64,000 bases of DNA from assembly GCF_003339815.1 (NCBI RefSeq), contig NZ_PPTT01000003.1, forward strand, positions 145,879-209,878, read 5' to 3'. Numbering within the stretch: the stretch's first letter is position 1; each line of letters opens with the position of its first letter. Positions 59,887-64,000 of this stretch are shown piece after piece. The position numbers were made by a program, and so were the translations under genes. A model generated the notes under the pieces. The model worked only from the letters and a program-made list of their open reading frames with translations. It had not been told where the DNA came from and ran no database searches. The stretch is from Eggerthella sinensis (GTDB taxonomy: Bacteria; Actinomycetota; Coriobacteriia; Coriobacteriales; Eggerthellaceae).

Positions 59887-61471
59887 TGGCCGATCAGGAG
59901 CAGAAGCGCATCTGGCGTTTGGGCATCGACGTGGGTGGCACGAACACCGATGCCGTGATCATCGACGGCGACCTCAATCTGGTCGCCGCCACGAAGAGCC
60001 CCACCACCGAGGACGTCATGGGCGGCATCGTGGCTGCCATGCACGAGGTGATCACGCAGATCGGTGCGGAGGCGGCCAAGAATATCGGGTTCGCCATGCT
60101 GGGCACCACGCACTGCACGAACGCCATCGTCGAGCGCAAGCGCCTCAACAAGGTGGCCGCGCTGCGCGTGGGCGCGCCGGCCACGACGGCCATCAGCTGC
60201 ATGGCCGACTGGCCCGACGAGCTGAAGGACGCCATGCGCGTGCGCGACTTCCTCGTGCACGGCGGCAACGAGTTCGACGGTCGCGAGATCAGCGCGCTGT
60301 CCGAGGACGAGATCCGCGAGGTGGCGCGCGTCGTGCGCGACGAGGGCTTCGAGTCCGTGGCGGTGACCAGCGTGTTTTCGCCGGTGTCCGACGCGCACGA
60401 GAAGCGCGCGGCCGCGGTGCTGCGCGACGAGCTGGGCGAGGATTTCCCCGTCACGCTGTCGTCGGAAATCGGGTCGCTCGGCTTCCTCGAACGCGAAAAC
60501 GCCTCCATTCTGAACGCGGCGCTCTACGACGTGGCGCGCACGACGGCCGACAGCTTCGAGGCCTCGCTCGCGTCCGAGGGCCTCACCGATGTCGCGGTGT
60601 ACCTGGGACAGAACGACGGCACGCTCATGTCCGTGGACTACGCGAAGCGCTATCCCATCTTCACCATCGCCTGCGGGCCGACGAACTCCATCCGCGGCGC
60701 GTCGTTCCTCACGCGGGAGCTGGATGCCGTGGTCGTGGACATCGGCGGCACCACCACCGACGTGGGCGTGCTGGCGCACGGCTTCCCGCGCGAGAGCATG
60801 GTGGCGGTGGAAATCGGCGACGTGCGCACGAACTTCCGCATGCCCGACCTCGTGTCCGTGGGCTTGGGCGGCGGTTCGCTCGTGCGGCAGCTTGACGACG
60901 GCCGCGTTACCGTGGGCCCCGACAGCGTGGGCTACCTCGTGACGAAGAAGGCGCTCTGCTTCGGCGGCGACACGCTGACGGCTACCGACATCGTGGTGGC
61001 GAAGGGCTTGGCCGAAGGCGTGGGCGATCCCGCGCTGGTGGCCGACCTCGACCCGGCGCTCGTGGACGCGGCGTATCCGAGATCACGCGCATTATCGAAG
61101 ATGCGGTGGACGCCATGAAGACGTCGGCTGGCGATGTGACCGTGATCCTCGTGGGCGGCGGCTCCATCCTGGCCCCCGACCATCTTGAGGGTTCCGACAA
61201 CGTGCTGCGCCCGGAGAACTTCGGCGTGGCGAACGCTGTGGGTTCCGCTATCGCGCAGGTGTCGGGCCAGATTGCGAAGGTGTTCTCGCTGTCCGAGACG
61301 CCGCGTGAGCAGGCGCTCGCGGAGTCGAAGCAACGTGCCTGCGACGAGGCCATCGCCGCAGGCGCCGACCCGAGCAGCGTGGAAGTGGTCGACGTCGAGG
61401 ACATCCCCATGGCCTACCTGGGCGACGCGCTCTGCATCAGGGTGAAGGCAGTGGGAGACCTCAAACTTTAG
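59886..61471 (+). pseudogene. HyuA-type hydantoinase/oxoprolinase, frameshifted
   Basis: ATP-dependent hydantoinase A/oxoprolinase family gene split by a one-base shift at about 61070-61085. The first frame (59886-61118) gives DVGGTNTDAVIIDGDLNLV, GTTHCTNAIVERKRLNK and VVDIGGTTTDVGVLAHGF, then loses similarity after LVADLDPALVDAA. The second frame resumes at once as EITRIIEDAVDAMKTSAGDV and runs through LVGGGSILAPDHLEGSDNV to the natural end at 61471. Adding one base after GCGGCG would give an unbroken protein of about 528 residues. This is a recent mutation or a sequencing error; everything else is intact. Confidence 0.85.
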
Positions 61472-61483
61472 GAAGGAGGCATC

Positions 61484-62311
61484 ATGCCAAACGAAACGCG
61501 GTCGGTTCACCTGGCGCTTATCCAGTTCGAGAGCTCGCTTTGCAACCCTGAGGCCAACACGGAGAAGGCTTGCCGCATGATTGCCGAGGCGGCGGCGCAG
61601 GGGGCCGACCTCGTGGTGCTGCCCGAGCTGTTCTCGACGGGCTACGAGCTGAACATCGTGGGCCCGCACGTGCCCGAGCTGGCCGAGCCGGTTGACGGCC
61701 CCACCGTGCGCGCGCTGCAGGACGCAGCCCGCGCCGGCGGCTGCTACGTGGTTGCGGGGCTCGCGCTGACGCACGAGATGGCGGGCGTGGCCTACAACAG
61801 CGCGGTGTTCATCGACCGCGACGGCGAGCTGCAAGGGACCTACGACAAGCAGCACCTGTGGGCGCTCGAGCGCTTCTACTTCCGCGCGGGCTTCGATTGC
61901 CCCGTGTTCGACACCGACTTCGGGCGCGTCGGCGTGATGATCTGCTACGACATGGGCTTCCCCGAGGTGGCGCGCATGTTGGCGCTGCAGGGTGCCGACC
62001 TCATCCTGTGCCCCTCGGCCTGGTGCGAGGAGGACATGGACGTGTGGGACGTGAACGTGCCCGCTCGCGCGCTAGAGAACACGGCGTTCGTGGCGGCCGT
62101 GAACCGCTACGGCGTGGAGGACGCGCTGGTTATGCCGGGCCACACGAAGGTGTGCAACCCGCGCGGCCATGTGGTGGCCGAGCTGGCCGAGGAAGCCGAG
62201 GGCGTGCTGCACGTGGAACTCGACCTCAACGACGTGGTGGAGCATCGCCAGCGCAGCCCGTACCTGCGCGATCGCCGCGCCGACCTCTACGACCTCGTGT
62301 TGATGCCGTAG
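61484..62311 (+). CDS. Nitrilase-superfamily carbon-nitrogen hydrolase
   Basis: A 275-residue amidohydrolase. The catalytic triad is visible: Glu in LVVLPELFSTGYELN, Lys in GTYDKQHLWALERFYF and Cys in GVMICYDMGFPEVARML. The family splits amides, carbamoyl groups and nitriles; an N-carbamoyl amino acid or omega-amide is plausible given the hydantoinase-type gene 12 bases upstream, but that is inferred. The ribosome site GGAAGGAGG is strong. A palindromic hairpin carrying parS follows. Confidence 0.9.
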   Translation: MPNETRSVHLALIQFESSLCNPEANTEKACRMIAEAAAQGADLVVLPELFSTGYELNIVGPHVPELAEPVDGPTVRALQDAARAGGCYVVAGLALTHEMAGVAYNSAVFIDRDGELQGTYDKQHLWALERFYFRAGFDCPVFDTDFGRVGVMICYDMGFPEVARMLALQGADLILCPSAWCEEDMDVWDVNVPARALENTAFVAAVNRYGVEDALVMPGHTKVCNPRGHVVAELAEEAEGVLHVELDLNDVVEHRQRSPYLRDRRADLYDLVLMP

Positions 62312-62337
62312 CGCCGGCACTTCTCCCATCGACGAAA

Positions 62338-62373
62338 AAGGCCCCGATGTTTCACGTGAAACATCGGGGCCTT
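62338..62373. terminator. Palindromic terminator-like hairpin built on parS
   Basis: A perfect 36-base palindrome whose centre is parS and whose outer part is AAGGCCCC / GGGGCCTT. It lies between two convergent genes and could fold as a GC-rich hairpin on either transcript, with A and T runs on its flanks (AAAAAGGCC and GGCCTTC). Confidence 0.7.
62348..62363. other. parS centromere site 18
   Basis: Exact TGTTTCACGTGAAACA at the centre of the 36-base palindrome; the farthest copy from the origin in this window, about 53 kb away. Confidence 0.95.
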
Positions 62374-62404
62374 CGCTTTGCGAGGAGGTTGCGGGGCGAT
62401 TGCC

Positions 62405-63787
62405 CTACAGCACCTGATCCGTCTCGGCGAACGTGACGGTGTCAACCTTCTTCGCCGACGCGTATGCCTTCATCGCCACCCAGTACAGCACGCCGGCCAA
62501 CACGAGCGAGTTGAGGCCGGGGATGCCGATGTTCATCAGGCTGGTGATCTCGCCCACGGCGAAGCCGGCGACCCAGCTGGCGATGGCGATGGGGTTCCAC
62601 TTCTCCACCTTGGCCGGCAGCTCGCCCTTCGCACGCGACTCGTCGAGCGTGGCGCGGCTGCGCTTGAGGATGAAGTAGTCCACCACCATGATGCCGGCGA
62701 CGGGCGGGATGGCCACGCCGAGCAGCGTCAGGAAGTTGGTGAAGTAGTTGATGATGCCGATGACCGACAGCAGCGTGCCCACGATGCCGAGCGCCCACAC
62801 GAGGCCGTTGCGGCTGATCTTCTTGTTGAACAGGGAGTTGATCATGGTGGCCAAGCCGAGGCTCGACGAGTACAGGTTGATGTCGTTGAGCTTCACCGTG
62901 GAAGCCACCACGATGATCACGCCGAGGATGCCCGAGGTGCCCATCATGATGTCGACGATGTTCTCGGTGCCCATGGCGTGCGCCAGCAGCACGGCCAGCA
63001 GGTTCATGCCCAGCTCGCCCACGAACGTGCCGATGAGCGTCATCCAGAACACCTGCGTGCCGTTCTTCAGGAAGCGTGCGTAGTCGGGGGTGCAGATGGC
63101 GCCCGCGATGAAGCCGCCCGCCACCATGGTGGTTGCCGCGCCCAGCGACAGCGCCGGTCCCGGAGGGGCCGTGGTCAGCAGCTCGGTAATGGTGTGGTCT
63201 TGCAGGATGATGGCCGCGGCCACGATGACCACGATCACGAACAGCGGCACGAACACGGTGGCGAAGTTCGCGATTGCCTTGATGCCGAACACCACGAGCA
63301 GCGTGATGCCGAGGCCCGTGATGACCGCCCACAGGATGTACTCGGGCGTGATGCCAGGCATGATGCCGGGCATGATTTCCTGCGTGCCGAGGAAGTCCGT
63401 GAACGGGATGATTTCGGCCATACCCTGGCCGAACACCGCGTTCTGCACGCCGAACCAGCCCACCATGGAGATGGCCACGACGCCGCCGAACAGCGCCGAC
63501 CCAATTTTGCCGAAGCCGGTCCAGCGGGACAGCAAGCTGGTGGATAGGCCTTCGCGCGCGGCCGCCGTGCCGAGGGCCCAGCTGACCACTTGCAGCAGAA
63601 CCGAGCCGAGCAGCGTTGCCAGCAGCGCGTCCCAGAAGGTGAGGCCGTAGCCGAGCGCCGCGCCCAGCATGAGCTGCGATACGCAGCAGATCGCGCCGAT
63701 CCTGATGAAAAGAATCCGCCAGAACGGCTGCTTCGCTTCATCAGGAACGCGCGACAGCGAATAATCGATGTCGTTTTCGGGAGCCAT
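62405..63787 (-). CDS. NCS1-family (cytosine/purine-type) permease
   Basis: A 460-residue transporter with about twelve membrane spans in the pattern of the nucleobase-cation-symport-1 family (cytosine, allantoin and hydantoin permeases). Matching stretches are MLGAALGYGLTFWDALLATL, SRWTGFGKIGSALFGGVVAI, GAICTPDYARFLKNGTQVFW and INLYSSSLGLATMINSLF. Substrate is not decided by sequence; a hydantoin, purine or pyrimidine would fit the neighbouring amidohydrolase genes. ATG 63787 has AAGGAA four bases upstream, and a palindromic operator lies just before it. Confidence 0.9.
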   Translation of the reverse strand: MAPENDIDYSLSRVPDEAKQPFWRILFIRIGAICCVSQLMLGAALGYGLTFWDALLATLLGSVLLQVVSWALGTAAAREGLSTSLLSRWTGFGKIGSALFGGVVAISMVGWFGVQNAVFGQGMAEIIPFTDFLGTQEIMPGIMPGITPEYILWAVITGLGITLLVVFGIKAIANFATVFVPLFVIVVIVAAAIILQDHTITELLTTAPPGPALSLGAATTMVAGGFIAGAICTPDYARFLKNGTQVFWMTLIGTFVGELGMNLLAVLLAHAMGTENIVDIMMGTSGILGVIIVVASTVKLNDINLYSSSLGLATMINSLFNKKISRNGLVWALGIVGTLLSVIGIINYFTNFLTLLGVAIPPVAGIMVVDYFILKRSRATLDESRAKGELPAKVEKWNPIAIASWVAGFAVGEITSLMNIGIPGLNSLVLAGVLYWVAMKAYASAKKVDTVTFAETDQVL

Positions 63788-63813
63788 GATGTTCCTTTCT
63801 CGTCCACCCGTGT

Positions 63814-63835
63814 TTTTTGATCGGCCGATCAAAAA
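63814..63835. promoter_or_regulatory. Perfect 22-bp palindromic operator
   Basis: A 22-base perfect palindrome, TTTTTGATCGG / CCGATCAAAAA, between the predicted start point (about 63838) and the permease gene. A dimeric repressor bound here would block transcription. Its regulator is not in the window. Confidence 0.75.
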
Positions 63836-63844
63836 GATGCTGGG

Positions 63845-63850
63845 ATTATA
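63845..63850 (-). promoter_or_regulatory. Predicted -10 of permease promoter
   Basis: TATAAT on the minus strand, about 60 bases before the permease ATG; no strong -35 is visible. The start point would fall just ahead of the 22-base palindrome. Confidence 0.5.
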
Positions 63851-63919
63851 CCGTGCTCGTACGTGCAACAAAGCGACGCGCGCAAACTTTATCACGGGAA
63901 GCGTCAAACGGCAGAGATA

Positions 63920-63987
63920 CTCCCCCTATTGCGCCCGCATTGGGGTTTTTGGGTCCGCAAGTGTTTGCGCGGGCGCAATAGGGGGAG
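63920..63987. repeat. 19-bp perfect inverted repeat at window edge
   Basis: CTCCCCCTATTGCGCCCGC (63920-63938) and its exact complement (63969-63987) with a 30-base loop. It could be a terminator for a gene beyond the window, a regulatory hairpin or an element end. No coding frame fits it. Confidence 0.7.
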
Positions 63988-64000
63988 AGGGGGAGCGCGG

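Overview
The window is the replication-origin region of a GC-rich actinobacterial chromosome, most likely from the class Coriobacteriia and probably an Eggerthella- or Gordonibacter-like member of the Eggerthellaceae. Four things point there: the gene order gyrA-gyrB-DUF721-recF-dnaN-dnaA / rpmH-rnpA-yidD-yidC-jag-rsmG-parA-parB; a dnaK-grpE-dnaJ-hspR-clpB stress operon; a Tat-exported lipoprotein-type flavoprotein reductase beside a multi-membrane-span LuxR regulator; and a strongly GC-biased code. The assignment rests on gene content and order, not on a database search.

Layout. Positions 1-9275 run leftward: gyrA (partial), gyrB, dciA-like DUF721, recF, dnaN, dnaA, then a GHKL ATPase / winged-helix protein that sits between dnaA and the main DnaA-box cluster. 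The origin looks bipartite. A DnaA-box-rich, AT-rich stretch lies at 9276-9997. A second element between dnaA and dnaN (6321-6359) has two DnaA boxes next to a DnaA-trio-like track, in the same order and orientation as the B. subtilis unwinding element. From 9998 rightward come rpmH, rnpA, yidD, yidC, khpB, rsmG, a DUF559 gene, parA, parB, rlmN, ddl, a DnaQ-DinG fusion, membrane proteins of unknown role, a tRNA-Gly(CCC), gph, vanZ, an XRE regulator, an LCP protein, a diguanylate cyclase and galE. The partition site TGTTTCACGTGAAACA occurs 18 times without mismatch between 6257 and 62363, 12 of them within 13 kb.

The accessory part begins at 33448 with a roughly 2650-residue surface protein. 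It has a VWA domain, about 12 isopeptide-type pilin repeats and an LVQTG-type sorting signal. Its signal peptide is put out of frame by a run of nine Gs; eight Gs would restore a complete export signal, so this looks like a phase-variable adhesin. Next come a flavoprotein reductase with a convergent LuxR regulator, a phosphohexomutase, a small nickel/hydrogenase group (84-aa protein, nikR, hypE), a ferredoxin and the heat-shock operon.

The right end (56736-63787) is a catabolic or salvage group of six genes: an M29/NicX-like metalloenzyme, DUF1177, DUF917, a HyuA-type hydantoinase/oxoprolinase with a one-base frameshift, a nitrilase-superfamily amidohydrolase and an NCS1-type permease. The permease promoter carries a perfect 22-bp palindromic operator. 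No rRNA, CRISPR array, prophage or insertion sequence was seen.
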